43,032 bases of DNA from Candidatus Omnitrophota bacterium (GTDB taxonomy: Bacteria > Hinthialibacterota > Hinthialibacteria > Hinthialibacterales > Hinthialibacteraceae): NCBI GenBank assembly GCA_016934335.1, contig JAFGTC010000099.1:1-43032 (forward strand), read 5' to 3'. Shown here piece by piece: positions 17,847 through 26,953 of this stretch. Each line of letters opens with the position of its first letter. Position 1 is the first letter of the stretch. Under the pieces are notes generated by a model. The model had not been told where the DNA came from and searched no databases. It worked only from the letters and a program-made list of their open reading frames with translations. A program made the translations under genes and the position numbers.

Positions 17847-20800
17847 TCATTTCTCATGCAAAGCCCGGTAGGCGTGTGCACTCAGAACAGTACGTTGGTC
17901 TTTCGTATACTCTTCCAAAATTTGAAACCCGACATGACTGCCGCATTTGGCCAAGGCGCGCGCGATGATTAATTCCAGATAGGCGCTGGAATAATTAGGA
18001 GGAGATACAAAACCATTTTTTGAAACGTGTCCACTCAAATATGGTTTTTTGAGTAATGATTCAAGAGGCCCGATCGCTTTTTTGTCCGCCAGTTTTTCTA
18101 ATGTCTCCGCAAGTGAAATGATGCGATCGTAATTCGGAACACGCCGCCAGTGTAAACGTTCATGTGGCTGCGGCAGTCCGCCCGCGTCTGTATTATTAAC
18201 AATTTCGCACAGCACATCGATTGCACGCGCAGCTTTGGCCTGGCCAAGCAATACTATCAATTGGTTCACCTTCCAATAGGTGGAGGGGATTCCAACAAAA
18301 CCGCCGCTGGGTCGGCCGTCGGAATAGAGTTCGCTTTCCTGCGGCGCATCCTTGAGCGTTTTCAATTCATCAATCAAGACATCAGCGCCCATGTCCGATC
18401 CAAACCACGCCAGCGCCATGGCGATCAATGCATGATCCCGAGCAGAAGTGAACGCCTCTTTGAGAAGGGGCAGGATTTCATTCTTGGGTGCGCAAAGTAT
18501 ATCAAGGAGCATCGTTTCATCACCTTGCTGAAGGGATCGCACTAATCTTGGCAGGGATTGGATTGAGTAGTTTTCATCCGAAATATCATCCTCTCGTATG
18601 ATCTTCATGTTTTGCAATTGCGCCTGCAATACCTTGATGTCAATGTCTCGTATAGGGCAGTCATTCTTGACTGCCATCGAAGCCGCCAAACCGATCGCGC
18701 AGCCCATGTTTTGTAGATCGGGCTGCATGCGCATAAAACAAAAGGCGTCGCTCTGGGCGGAAAACGCTTTACCAATGACGAACAGACAATCGACATTTTT
18801 GGGGAGACACACTCGATAGGGAATTCGCACAATTTTTTCATCGCAGTGATAGGGCAAGTATCCAAGACGCGCCAAGGGTGAACTTTGCATGCCATGCCGA
18901 TCGAAATCTGTTTTACCAATCGCGATGGCGTCATCGAATCTCCGTTGGGTCATCACATCTTCAATTTGCAGTGTATAATCCCCTTCGATATGGCGTGATT
19001 CGCGCACACTGATATAGGGGGAAAAATCATAATCACTGTTTTTTCGATGCCCTGTATAATATCCACGAGTTCTATCGATGGGATCGCGGTTGTCCACTAC
19101 CGCCAGGTCGATGTTAACGCCGTCCATTTTGCGGCGTACGCGCCAATCGCACTGATTGCAGGTCTGTAAATCGCCGTCTGTTTCGCTCCCCATGTGAGTG
19201 CGCACACCGCTCCACGCCGCCAGATCGCCGTCGCCGGTCGCATCGATTGTCACCTTGGCTTTGAAGAGCCGCAGTCCATCCGGCGTCGATGCAACAACGC
19301 CGAGAACGCGGCGTCCCTCCAGGATTGTATTTACCGCTTGCGTTTGGAAGAAGACGTTTCCTTCCATTTTGACGATCTCTTCAAAAAACGTCATCATCTT
19401 GGCTTCGATATGCCAGCTGGGAGATGTTTTTTCCGTGCTGATCCGTTTGTTCATCGCGAGAACTTTTTTATCCAATTCCGCCGTAAAACCTCCACGATAG
19501 CCGTGGTAATAGGTATTAATGCCGCCGATTGCACCGGTTCCGCCCAATCCGGATAACGGTTCAATCAACGTTGTTTTGCACGATTGCTCACAGGCCGATA
19601 TGGCGGCCGAGGCGCCCGATGTTCCTCCACCGACAATCAAGACCTCGCTTTCGTCACACACGGGTATGTTTTTTAAGGGGAAATCAGTGAGATTATAAAA
19701 AGAGAGATCGAGGCGGCGATCGTATTCCAATTGCGGCTTGAAAGAAGAAAAATCGTCTATGTAAAATCCAAGAGAAAGAACGGAACGACGACCTATTATT
19801 GTGTTTTTGATTTCTTTTGAACGTTTCGCCGCGAAAGAACCGATGCGGCGTGCGTCCCGATCCCAAAGCTCGAAAGATTCTTTATCGCGTTGACGGGAAT
19901 TGTATACGGCGTTGAAAACAAACAGATTTTTTACTGAGTCCGATTCATGAGTATTCACATCGATGCCGCTGATAATGACAAAGGGTGCGTGTTTGACTTC
20001 CGGTGAAGTTTGAAGCAATACGGCTTTTTCGAACGCTTTTTTGCTTCGGATGAGATATTCACACAGCCGGATGCTTTTCAATCTAGCCTGGCGCTCCCAT
20101 AGCATCGCTCCCTCATTGACAGTTTTTACAGCGCCTTTGAAAGAGAACTCGACGTAACAATGACTTTCATCCAAACTACCGGGATGGACGATCACTTCAT
20201 TATTTTGTAATCCCAAAACCTTGGACGCACTAACGGTATTTTCCTTGGGTATGTTCACATTTATAAATTCGAGCGTTCGTGAAACGGGAATATCAAATCC
20301 CATATCTCGCCTTTTAATCCCGGCGAAATAAGATACGCATTTGTTATCTGTTGCATCAATCACAACCTTGGCGGGTATGGCTTGTAATCCCGCTTTGTTC
20401 GTGACGGCCAAACCAACCGTTTCTTCTTGATGAATCAATACGCCCGCCGGTTGCGACTGAAATAAAACCTGGACGCCATTTTCGGAAAGAATCCGTAATA
20501 ATCCTTTTTTTAGTGCACCTACGCGCAAACTTTTTTCGTCATTAAAGCCAATGTCTCCTAGTGAGGATGTAAACACATCACCCAGAGGAGATTGTGCAAT
20601 CGCGCTCACAGATTCTTTTTGAATCCATGGACGCAACGCGGCTGTGATCTCGCTTCCAAGATAGCTTCGGGATTCAATGACCAGCACGCGCGCCCCTGAT
20701 TCAGCCGCTTGCAGCGCCGCCATGCATCCCTTGATGCTCCCTCCCGCCACGATGACATCGACTTGATTGATGGCTGCATCGTTCTCATTACGCCTATCAC

Positions 20801-20870
20801 TTTGCTGTTTAGAGAAACTAGCAGCCGGCGCCAGCGATAATGCACATACCAAAAAATCTCGACGTTTCAT
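17847..20870 (-). CDS. Tat-exported FAD-dependent oxidoreductase with two FAD_oxidored domains and HEAT-like repeats
   Basis: A 1007-residue protein with Tat leader KRRDFLVCALSLAPAASFS. A first dinucleotide-binding domain begins near residue 37 (VDVIVAGGSIKGCMAALQAA) and a second near residue 405 (VLIVGGGTSGASAAISACE, then GLGGTGAIGGINTYYHG). The first lacks the third glycine of a strict GxGxxG. A cap region and DATGDGDLAAWSG follow. The last about 240 residues are HEAT-like repeats (DHALIAMALAWFGSDMGADV; IGPLESLLKK). Members of this family are annotated as xanthan-lyase-like or FAD oxidoreductases, but substrates are unknown. It has no close operon partner. Confidence 0.85.
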   Translation of the reverse strand: MKRRDFLVCALSLAPAASFSKQQSDRRNENDAAINQVDVIVAGGSIKGCMAALQAAESGARVLVIESRSYLGSEITAALRPWIQKESVSAIAQSPLGDVFTSSLGDIGFNDEKSLRVGALKKGLLRILSENGVQVLFQSQPAGVLIHQEETVGLAVTNKAGLQAIPAKVVIDATDNKCVSYFAGIKRRDMGFDIPVSRTLEFINVNIPKENTVSASKVLGLQNNEVIVHPGSLDESHCYVEFSFKGAVKTVNEGAMLWERQARLKSIRLCEYLIRSKKAFEKAVLLQTSPEVKHAPFVIISGIDVNTHESDSVKNLFVFNAVYNSRQRDKESFELWDRDARRIGSFAAKRSKEIKNTIIGRRSVLSLGFYIDDFSSFKPQLEYDRRLDLSFYNLTDFPLKNIPVCDESEVLIVGGGTSGASAAISACEQSCKTTLIEPLSGLGGTGAIGGINTYYHGYRGGFTAELDKKVLAMNKRISTEKTSPSWHIEAKMMTFFEEIVKMEGNVFFQTQAVNTILEGRRVLGVVASTPDGLRLFKAKVTIDATGDGDLAAWSGVRTHMGSETDGDLQTCNQCDWRVRRKMDGVNIDLAVVDNRDPIDRTRGYYTGHRKNSDYDFSPYISVRESRHIEGDYTLQIEDVMTQRRFDDAIAIGKTDFDRHGMQSSPLARLGYLPYHCDEKIVRIPYRVCLPKNVDCLFVIGKAFSAQSDAFCFMRMQPDLQNMGCAIGLAASMAVKNDCPIRDIDIKVLQAQLQNMKIIREDDISDENYSIQSLPRLVRSLQQGDETMLLDILCAPKNEILPLLKEAFTSARDHALIAMALAWFGSDMGADVLIDELKTLKDAPQESELYSDGRPSGGFVGIPSTYWKVNQLIVLLGQAKAARAIDVLCEIVNNTDAGGLPQPHERLHWRRVPNYDRIISLAETLEKLADKKAIGPLESLLKKPYLSGHVSKNGFVSPPNYSSAYLELIIARALAKCGSHVGFQILEEYTKDQRTVLSAHAYRALHEK

Positions 20871-21520
20871 GTCAACTCTCCCTGCGTAGATGGATCAATA
20901 CATACTCAAACCATTTTTTATGTTTATACAGCATTTGTCAATGAAAAACCGGGATGAATTGAATAACGCCTGGAGAATATTCATGCGTGCGAGCAACCGC
21001 ACGGCTATCAGCAAGGATAATCACGGATCAATCTCCGAATCGACTCTTTTCAGGATTGATATCGCCGCCGGATTCAGCCGCAGCCATCAAGGACGAGTTG
21101 GCTCATGTAAGCGCCTTTCATCTAACGAGTCTTCAAGAAAAACACTAGAAGGCGCTAACTTCCAAGTACTGCCTCCATCCGGCGACATCAATAGCACCCG
21201 ACGATTCCCGCGGAGGTCGATGCGATAGAACCAATACGTAGACCAGTAGTCGTACGAAAGGAACAAGGCTTGTGCTTCGCATTTAATCGTACGCATTGGG
21301 GCGGGGCCATTGAATTTATGCTTTTCGCCGGCGCACCGTAAGATTCAATGGATGTGCACCCAGTCGGAATCATGTCTTCCATTTTCCCAAAGGTTGATAT
21401 GATGGCAATCATTAGCGTGTAAACAAACTATCAAAATAACGATAGATGTTAACAGGAGTTTTAAGTGGTGGAGATGATGAAACGGCGGTATATATGCCGA
21501 TCATCAGAAATTGGATGAAT
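20871..21520. other. Gap between minus-strand genes with a decayed fragment
   Basis: About 650 bp without an intact gene. The recognisable content is the Asp-box fragment at 21087-21344. The remaining part has only short, mutually overlapping ORFs of low quality. Confidence 0.5.
21087..21344 (-). pseudogene. Remnant of a BNR/Asp-box (sialidase-type) repeat protein
   Basis: The minus-strand frame reads HKFNGPAPMRTIKCEAQALF, then YWFYRIDLRGNRRVLLMSPD followed by GGSTWKLAP. MSPDGGSTW fits the Asp-box S-x-D-x-G-x-T-W of BNR-repeat and sialidase-like proteins. The frame is closed by a TGA immediately upstream of 21344 and by a stop at 21087, about 85 residues in all, with no start or leader. I read it as a fragment of an exported BNR protein. 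Similarity rests on one motif, so confidence is moderate. Confidence 0.4.
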
Positions 21521-21556
21521 AAAAAAAAGCCCCTTGAAAATTCATCCACGGGGCTT
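21521..21556 (-). terminator. Rho-independent terminator of the CBM9-like gene
   Basis: On the minus strand AAGCCCC (from 21556 down to 21550) pairs with GGGGCTT (21533 down to 21527) and is followed by a T-tract at 21528-21521. It lies 24 bp past the stop codon of the CBM9-like gene. Confidence 0.88.
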
Positions 21557-21579
21557 GTATTCGTCATGAATGACATCGA

Positions 21580-22620
21580 TTATTGCAGTTCCCAGCCGGT
21601 TACGGGAGTGCCGGCCGGACCCAATATCAAACCGCTCAGGTTTTCACTGCTGTTCCAGTTGCCGTCAAAACCGGTCGTATTGGTTTGATGTTCGCGTGCA
21701 GGAGCGTCCGCCCAGGCATCCGCATCATTCTGCTGAACCGTAAAACCAATCACCATGTTCTCTTCCATATCCAATTTCTCATGGACCGGATCTTCCCAAA
21801 AATCCAGCCATCCATTGGCGATGTTGGCGGGATCGACCAGATCAACTCCCAGGTCTGCGTTCGGCATCAGATAGGCAAACGGGATGATCTTGACTTCCCA
21901 GTTGAATTCCACGGGGGCGTCTGCCCATTCCGCCAAGCCTGCTTCGGTCACACGAATTTGCGCGGCCGATTCAACATAGTCATCCGCTATGTTCCAGGGG
22001 GCGTGGGTTCCGTCTAGATTCAATGTGCCTTCAATTCGTTCGAAGACCGGAACTGAGACGAATTCCTCGCTCGGGGCGATTCCTCCATATTGCGTACTGA
22101 AAAGCCCTACGAAGCCGTCATACAAAATGCCGGCCTCAATATCATTTTCCGGATCCCAATCATCATAACTGTTTGGCATATCGAACGTGTATTGCTGATG
22201 CAATCCCGATGTGGTGGAAGAATTGGCGTCTCCAGTGTTGGTTCCATCGATGACGATTTCCAATCGCTCGCCGTTGTAGTTGTCATTTCCAAGACTCGAA
22301 CCCACTCCTCTCACATTTACAAAATCTTCGTCAATCACGTTCAATGCAAAATAAAGCGCATTGGTTTCGTTATCCCATGCAATCTTCAAGATGATGTCGA
22401 GATCGCCTGTTCCTGGAGCGGCGGCGGGACTGTCGCCGTCCTTATCCATGGGAATTGCAGGCACATCCGCCCAAACAGGATCCGAAAGATCGCCGTCAAT
22501 AATCGGAACCCCCGGCAATTCAGGGATCGTAAAAGAATTGACGTTGACCGACGTATCCTGCGCAAAACCCGCGCTGACGCCAAACCATAAAACGAGAAGC
22601 ATGACTCCATACTTTTTCAC
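21580..22620 (-). CDS. Exported CBM9-like carbohydrate-binding domain protein
   Basis: A 346-residue exported protein with a leader (VKKYGVMLLVLWFGVSAGFA, first residue read as Met) and a CBM9-like domain. That domain is seen in IIDGDLSDPVWADVPAIPM, LKIAWDNETNALYFALNVID and YNGERLEIVIDGTNTGD. CBM9-type domains bind sugar chain ends or occur in exported proteins of unknown role. No catalytic module is present. The start is GTG at 22620, behind a good GGGAGG site with 9-bp spacing. It is a single-gene unit with its own terminator. The acidic composition suggests calcium binding or an extracellular place. Confidence 0.8.
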   Translation of the reverse strand: MKKYGVMLLVLWFGVSAGFAQDTSVNVNSFTIPELPGVPIIDGDLSDPVWADVPAIPMDKDGDSPAAAPGTGDLDIILKIAWDNETNALYFALNVIDEDFVNVRGVGSSLGNDNYNGERLEIVIDGTNTGDANSSTTSGLHQQYTFDMPNSYDDWDPENDIEAGILYDGFVGLFSTQYGGIAPSEEFVSVPVFERIEGTLNLDGTHAPWNIADDYVESAAQIRVTEAGLAEWADAPVEFNWEVKIIPFAYLMPNADLGVDLVDPANIANGWLDFWEDPVHEKLDMEENMVIGFTVQQNDADAWADAPAREHQTNTTGFDGNWNSSENLSGLILGPAGTPVTGWELQ

Positions 22621-22969
22621 TGTGTAAAACCTCCCTTCTGAGTGTAATTATATAAAGATCGCAGTATTCATATCATGGTTTATTAATAATGTCAATCGAA
22701 TTTCCGAAAAATAGATAAATTATTGCCTAAATATTCACAACTATATAATATCAAATATTTTGCTGTGCGATTTGCATTTCCCGCCATTCACACAATCGAT
22801 AATTGGGTTTATTGATTGAATATGGTAAAATCCACATGCTCTTTATAAGAGTCTCCGTTTACCAATTTTGTCAGGATGGAAACATGAATGGGGCGATGGA
22901 TCAATTCCGGGTAAGAGAATGGATGGATGTAAAATATTATATCTCAACAGGTTAGGAGAAATCTGGCAA
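22621..22969. other. Divergent promoter region
   Basis: An AT-rich 349-bp gap between the minus-strand CBM9-like gene and the plus-strand TPR/UnbV gene. It should contain both promoters, but I cannot fix -35/-10 boxes with confidence. The upstream part of a longer in-frame ORF (from 22868) lies here and is probably untranslated. Confidence 0.5.
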
Positions 22970-25768
22970 ATGAGGACGATTATGGCTTCTGTATCGCTGC
23001 TTCTTTTTGTTCTGCTCGCCTCCAGATGGGGGGACGCGCAGGATTCCTCCCATGCCATCGATGCCTTGATCAACGCGATCGTGGGGGGAGATGTGGAAAA
23101 ATCGCAATCCTATCTGGATGCTCTGCCCTCTATCTTATCCGAGGACGATTCCGAAAAGGTTGTCCAAGCCTTCACGCATGTTCAACCATCGGGGGAATGG
23201 ATCTCTTTTCTTGAAGCGCTCGTCCGGAAATGTAATTTTCATCCGCAATTACGGTTGATTGTAGCGCGTACTTATTGGCGAGCGGGAAACATCGATCAAG
23301 CGATCCTTCAATGCCGCCAGATCGCCCAGGACAATCGCCGGAATCCTGGTTCGCTGTATCAATGCGCGGCCATCGCGCAAACGGCGGGGCGCCTGGATGA
23401 AGCGAAGGAATGGCTGGAGATGCTTCTCGCCGAAAAACCCGAGGATGCGGACGGTCTGTTTCTTATGGCCCGGATTCATGCCTCCGAGGGTGAGGCCGCC
23501 AAGGCGGAGCCTTTACTGCAGCAGGCGATTCAACTCAATCCCAAGCATTACCTGGCTTATTATGAGCTGGGGCGGTTGAAAAACAAAACCGGCGATTACG
23601 AACAAGCCGAACAAAATTTGCGCAACGCCGTCCATTACTATCCTTTTTTTCAGGAAGCGTACAATGCTTTGCTGACGGCGCTGGCCCGGCAGAAAAAGAC
23701 GGACGACATCCAAGAGATCAAAACCATCATGGATCATTTGATTTATTGGGACGCCGCCAAAGAACAAAGGCTGCAGTATTCCTTTTTTCATCCATCCGAA
23801 ATCAACGTCAAGGATGGCTACGAATTAGCGGCGGAGCTTTGTTATGTCCAACGACACGATTTGGCGCGCAAGTATTTGGAATATGCTTTTCAGCAGGGCC
23901 GCACCGATGAACCTTTCGTATTTTTTCTGGCGCAGCTGCGCTTCCGCGACGGCGACTATGCGGGATGCCTGTCCCTGCTCGATTTACTTCGACATCCCCG
24001 CGCGACCGAATCGCAGACTTTCGCCGAACACAAAGCCTGGTCGCTCTTCGAGACCGGGCGAATCGAGGAAGCCGCCTCCTATCTGAAAGACGCCCATGCA
24101 AAATTTCAGCAATCGAAGCGGCTGCAAGCCTTGTCGGATCGCATTCAGAAGCAACTGGAGGATTCTTCCGAAACCTCCCGCTCATCCTCCTCACAGGCAG
24201 ACAAGCCGGCTCATTTCCAATTTGTGGATGCGACCGAACGGGCCGGGTTGACGTCCTTTCGCCATGTTCAAGGCAATCCCGATAAGCGTTGGATTACGGA
24301 CGCCATGGGATCGGGCCTGGCGGTCGCCGATTATGACAACGACGGCGACGACGACGTCTACTTCGTCAATGCGCAGCCGGATGTCAGACGCCGCAGCCCC
24401 GAGCATCGAAATGCGCTTTTTCGAAATGACGGCGGGCGGTTCGTGGATGTGACCGATCAGGCTGGCGTAGGCGATGCGGGATACGGAATGTGCGCCGTAT
24501 TCGGCGACGTCAACAACGATCGATTTCCCGATTTGTTCGTGGGCAATTACGGCGCGAATGTTTTTTATATAAACAACGGCGACGGGACGTTTACCGAAGT
24601 CTCGCACAAGGCCGGCTTGGACGATCCCGGCTATGCGGCGGCCGCTGCGTTCGCCGATGTCAACGGCGACGGCCGGCTGGATCTTTTTGTCGGGAATTAT
24701 GTCGATTTCAATCCGGAAGCGGACGGCATGAAGCGGGATCGATATCACGGCGTCGATGTGTTCACCGGCCCTCTCGCATTTGCTCATCAGATGGATCGGC
24801 TCTACATCAATCAAGGAGACGGGACATTCAAGGAAGACGGGCGCGAAGCGGGAATCAATGTTTCGCAGGGGCGCGCCATGGGATGCGCGTTTTTTGATTT
24901 TGAGGATGACGGCGACGTCGATCTCTATGTCTCCAACGATTCCACGTACAACCACGTTCTGGCCAATCGGGGAGACGGGCGGTTTGAAGATCGAAGTTTT
25001 GTCTCCGGCGGCGCGTTCAATGAAAGCGGCGTGGCGGGAGGCAGCATGGGCGTCAGCTTGGGGGATTTCAACAATGACGGCCTCATTGACATCTATGTCA
25101 CCGCGTATGAACAAATGTCCGACGTCCTTTACCGCAACGATGGGGACGGCTTTTTTTCCGACGTCACAACCCAATGGGGTCTGTACGCCCCCAGTCATTG
25201 GCTGATTACATGGGGGTCGGGCTTCTGCGATTTCGACTCGGACGGCCAATTGGATTTATATACGGCCGACGGGCACATCTATCCTCAAATCAACGATCTC
25301 AACCTGTCGCGCATCTACAAACAGGGCGTTTCTCTTTATTACAACGCCGGCGATCGGTTTATTGACGTCAGTCATCAGTCTTTTCCGGAGGGATTTCCTC
25401 AGGTCGGCGGGCGGGGATCGGCGCTGTTGGATTTTGACAGTGACGGCGATATGGACATCCTGATCAACGGCGTGGATTCAGCGCCGCTTCTCCTTGAAAA
25501 CCAGAGCCCCCGCGGGCATTGGCTGCAAGTCGTCTTGGATGGGACGGATGCGGAATGTTACGGAGTGAAAGTGACTGCTCATCAGGGTGCGACGACCTGG
25601 ACGCGGGTCGTGGACGGCGGATCGAGTTATCTTTCCCAAAACAGCCGGATTCTGCATTTTGGATTCGGCGATGTAGAAGCCATCGACCGAATCACCGTTC
25701 ACTGGCGGCATAAAGCTCCACAGACTCTGATGAAACCGATTCTCAATCAACGTCTGACTATTCCGTGA
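22970..25768 (+). CDS. Exported TPR, FG-GAP/VCBS repeat and ASPIC/UnbV domain protein
   Basis: About 932 residues. A leader (MASVSLLLFVLLASRWGDAQ) is followed by TPR-like helices to about residue 400. Seven FG-GAP/VCBS motifs with aspartate-rich loops come next (DYDNDGDDDVYFVN, DVNNDRFPDLFVGNY, DFNNDGLIDIYVT, DFDSDGQLDLYTADG, DFDSDGDMDILING). A C-terminal ASPIC/UnbV domain closes it (HWLQVVLDGTDAECYGVKV, then QNSRILHFGFGD). The aspartate loops probably bind calcium in an extracellular propeller. The function of UnbV-type proteins is unknown. I chose ATG 22970 because GGTTAGGAGAAA precedes it and the signal peptide begins there; the in-frame ATG at 22868 lacks a site. Confidence 0.88.
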   Translation: MRTIMASVSLLLFVLLASRWGDAQDSSHAIDALINAIVGGDVEKSQSYLDALPSILSEDDSEKVVQAFTHVQPSGEWISFLEALVRKCNFHPQLRLIVARTYWRAGNIDQAILQCRQIAQDNRRNPGSLYQCAAIAQTAGRLDEAKEWLEMLLAEKPEDADGLFLMARIHASEGEAAKAEPLLQQAIQLNPKHYLAYYELGRLKNKTGDYEQAEQNLRNAVHYYPFFQEAYNALLTALARQKKTDDIQEIKTIMDHLIYWDAAKEQRLQYSFFHPSEINVKDGYELAAELCYVQRHDLARKYLEYAFQQGRTDEPFVFFLAQLRFRDGDYAGCLSLLDLLRHPRATESQTFAEHKAWSLFETGRIEEAASYLKDAHAKFQQSKRLQALSDRIQKQLEDSSETSRSSSSQADKPAHFQFVDATERAGLTSFRHVQGNPDKRWITDAMGSGLAVADYDNDGDDDVYFVNAQPDVRRRSPEHRNALFRNDGGRFVDVTDQAGVGDAGYGMCAVFGDVNNDRFPDLFVGNYGANVFYINNGDGTFTEVSHKAGLDDPGYAAAAAFADVNGDGRLDLFVGNYVDFNPEADGMKRDRYHGVDVFTGPLAFAHQMDRLYINQGDGTFKEDGREAGINVSQGRAMGCAFFDFEDDGDVDLYVSNDSTYNHVLANRGDGRFEDRSFVSGGAFNESGVAGGSMGVSLGDFNNDGLIDIYVTAYEQMSDVLYRNDGDGFFSDVTTQWGLYAPSHWLITWGSGFCDFDSDGQLDLYTADGHIYPQINDLNLSRIYKQGVSLYYNAGDRFIDVSHQSFPEGFPQVGGRGSALLDFDSDGDMDILINGVDSAPLLLENQSPRGHWLQVVLDGTDAECYGVKVTAHQGATTWTRVVDGGSSYLSQNSRILHFGFGDVEAIDRITVHWRHKAPQTLMKPILNQRLTIP

Positions 25769-25899
25769 TCGGAGCCATCCGCCTGCCTGCGCGTGAATCC
25801 ACCTGTGTGAGGGAAAATCGGGCCGCCGATGCTTGCCCGGTCTGATTCCTGATTAACAGGTGCATGTGAGGTCATTTTATGTCATCTCCAGCCTTTTTC

Positions 25900-25943
25900 T
25901 TGACATTTCGCATGATCGCAAATAGACTAGTTTATAAACTAGT
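25900..25943 (+). promoter_or_regulatory. Promoter and palindromic operator of the toxin-antitoxin operon
   Basis: A consensus -35 TTGACA (25900-25905) is separated by 17 bp from a -10-like TAGACT (25923-25928). A perfect 18-bp palindrome, ACTAGTTTATAAACTAGT, lies at 25926-25943 and overlaps the -10 and the start region. It is ideally placed for autorepression by the antitoxin. Confidence 0.75.
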
Positions 25944-25960
25944 TCATTCAGGAGATCATC

Positions 25961-26200
25961 ATGGATCAGATTGGTTTGCATGAGGCCAAAACCCATCTTT
26001 CGGAAATCATCGCCAAGGTGTACGAGGGGCGCGAATACATCATTACCCGGCGGGGAGTTCCGGTGGCGCGCCTGGTTCCCGCCGGGAAGCCTTCGCGCAA
26101 CGCCGCCAAAAAGGCGCTGGATCGGGCCAAGCAACTTCGGGAAAACCTTTCTCTCGGCGGGCTCAAGATGAAGGATCTGATCGAAGAGGGGCGGCGATAG
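25961..26200 (+). CDS. Type II antitoxin, Phd/YefM-VapB type
   Basis: A 79-residue antitoxin of the Phd/YefM fold. IGLHEAKTHLSEIIAKVYEG, EYIITRRGVPVARLVPAG is the standard DNA-binding N-terminus, and a charged, toxin-binding C-terminal helix ends in KMKDLIEEGRR. It should neutralise the PIN toxin encoded directly after it and bind the palindrome 18 bp upstream. The ribosome site AGGAG precedes the ATG by 6 bp. Stop TAG and toxin ATG are directly adjacent, so translation is probably coupled. Confidence 0.9.
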   Translation: MDQIGLHEAKTHLSEIIAKVYEGREYIITRRGVPVARLVPAGKPSRNAAKKALDRAKQLRENLSLGGLKMKDLIEEGRR

Positions 26201-26629
26201 ATGAGAGAATTTGTGCTGGATTGTTCGGCGACGATGGCCTATTTTTTTAAGGATGAAACCTCCGCCTATGTGGATGGGGCGTTTGAAACGCTGGCGGAGG
26301 ATGGAAGGGCCTTGGTTCCTGCAATCTGGCTGTTGGAAATAGCCAATACCTGCTTGAACGCCGAACGGCGCAAGCGGCTGACGATCCGGGACGTGGAAGA
26401 AATCTTTTCCATCCTGGAAGCGCTGCCCATTGAAGTCGCGCCGTATTTGGATTTGAAATCCACTCGGAGAATTCAATCCGTGGCGCGGGCGCATAACCTG
26501 TCCGCGTATGACGCCGCCTATCTGGAACTGGCGAAGCGGGAAAGCCTGCCGCTGGTCACGCTGGACAAGAAATTGAAGCAGTCTACCGCCAAGGCGGGCG
26601 TTTCGCTCTGGACGCCCGCCGACAGATAA
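26201..26629 (+). CDS. vapC: PIN-domain ribonuclease toxin, VapC type
   Basis: A 142-residue PIN-domain toxin. The acidic metal-binding residues are in place: D7 in FVLDCSA, E46 in LLEIANT, D104 in SAYDAAYLEL and D122 in TLDKKL. VapC toxins cleave tRNA or rRNA to stop growth; the target cannot be told from the sequence. The gene begins at the base following the antitoxin stop and shares its promoter. The pair sits between the UnbV gene and the primase and may be part of the same accessory segment. Confidence 0.92.
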   Translation: MREFVLDCSATMAYFFKDETSAYVDGAFETLAEDGRALVPAIWLLEIANTCLNAERRKRLTIRDVEEIFSILEALPIEVAPYLDLKSTRRIQSVARAHNLSAYDAAYLELAKRESLPLVTLDKKLKQSTAKAGVSLWTPADR

Positions 26630-26953
26630 ATACTTGCATCCCTATCAACATTTGCGCCCCGGCTTCGCTCGGCGGCGATTCCAACCCTAAACCCAACAAT
26701 ACAAGCATGTTACACAGAATTCTCCGCTTTTCGTCTTTCCTTTTCCGCCTCTCTGCCCCCTCTTAATCCGCCCATTTCCACATTTTTGTCCTTTTAGTTC
26801 TTCCTGGAAAACAAATTTTCACTATGGGCGGGTGATGTTCACCTTTTTGCGGGATACGAACCGGATGGCGGACGCCGTCACAGGGCGGCCCAATCCGGCA
26901 TTCACGCTCCCGCGGTTTGAGACGCACGATCACGAGGAGAACGAGAGGTCAAT
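26630..26953. other. Non-coding region upstream of the primase
   Basis: No gene in these 324 bp. A pyrimidine-rich tract runs through about 26718-26800. A small hairpin GGTGA-TGT-TCACC with T5 (26831-26848) could be a weak terminator. A GAGAGG ribosome site precedes the primase ATG. A 12-bp string CCTAAACCCAAC (26686-26697) recurs inverted at 38495-38506. Confidence 0.5.

Noticed and set aside
20890-21228. 112-codon plus-strand ORF downstream of the FAD-oxidoreductase start
   Set aside because: Low-complexity composition, no ribosome site, and it overlaps the Asp-box remnant on the other strand, which has a specific motif.
24191-25249. 352-codon minus-strand ORF inside the UnbV-domain gene
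   Set aside because: It is the mirror of repeated aspartate-rich codons in the FG-GAP repeats, has no ribosome site and no recognisable domain. The plus strand has a clear multi-domain protein.
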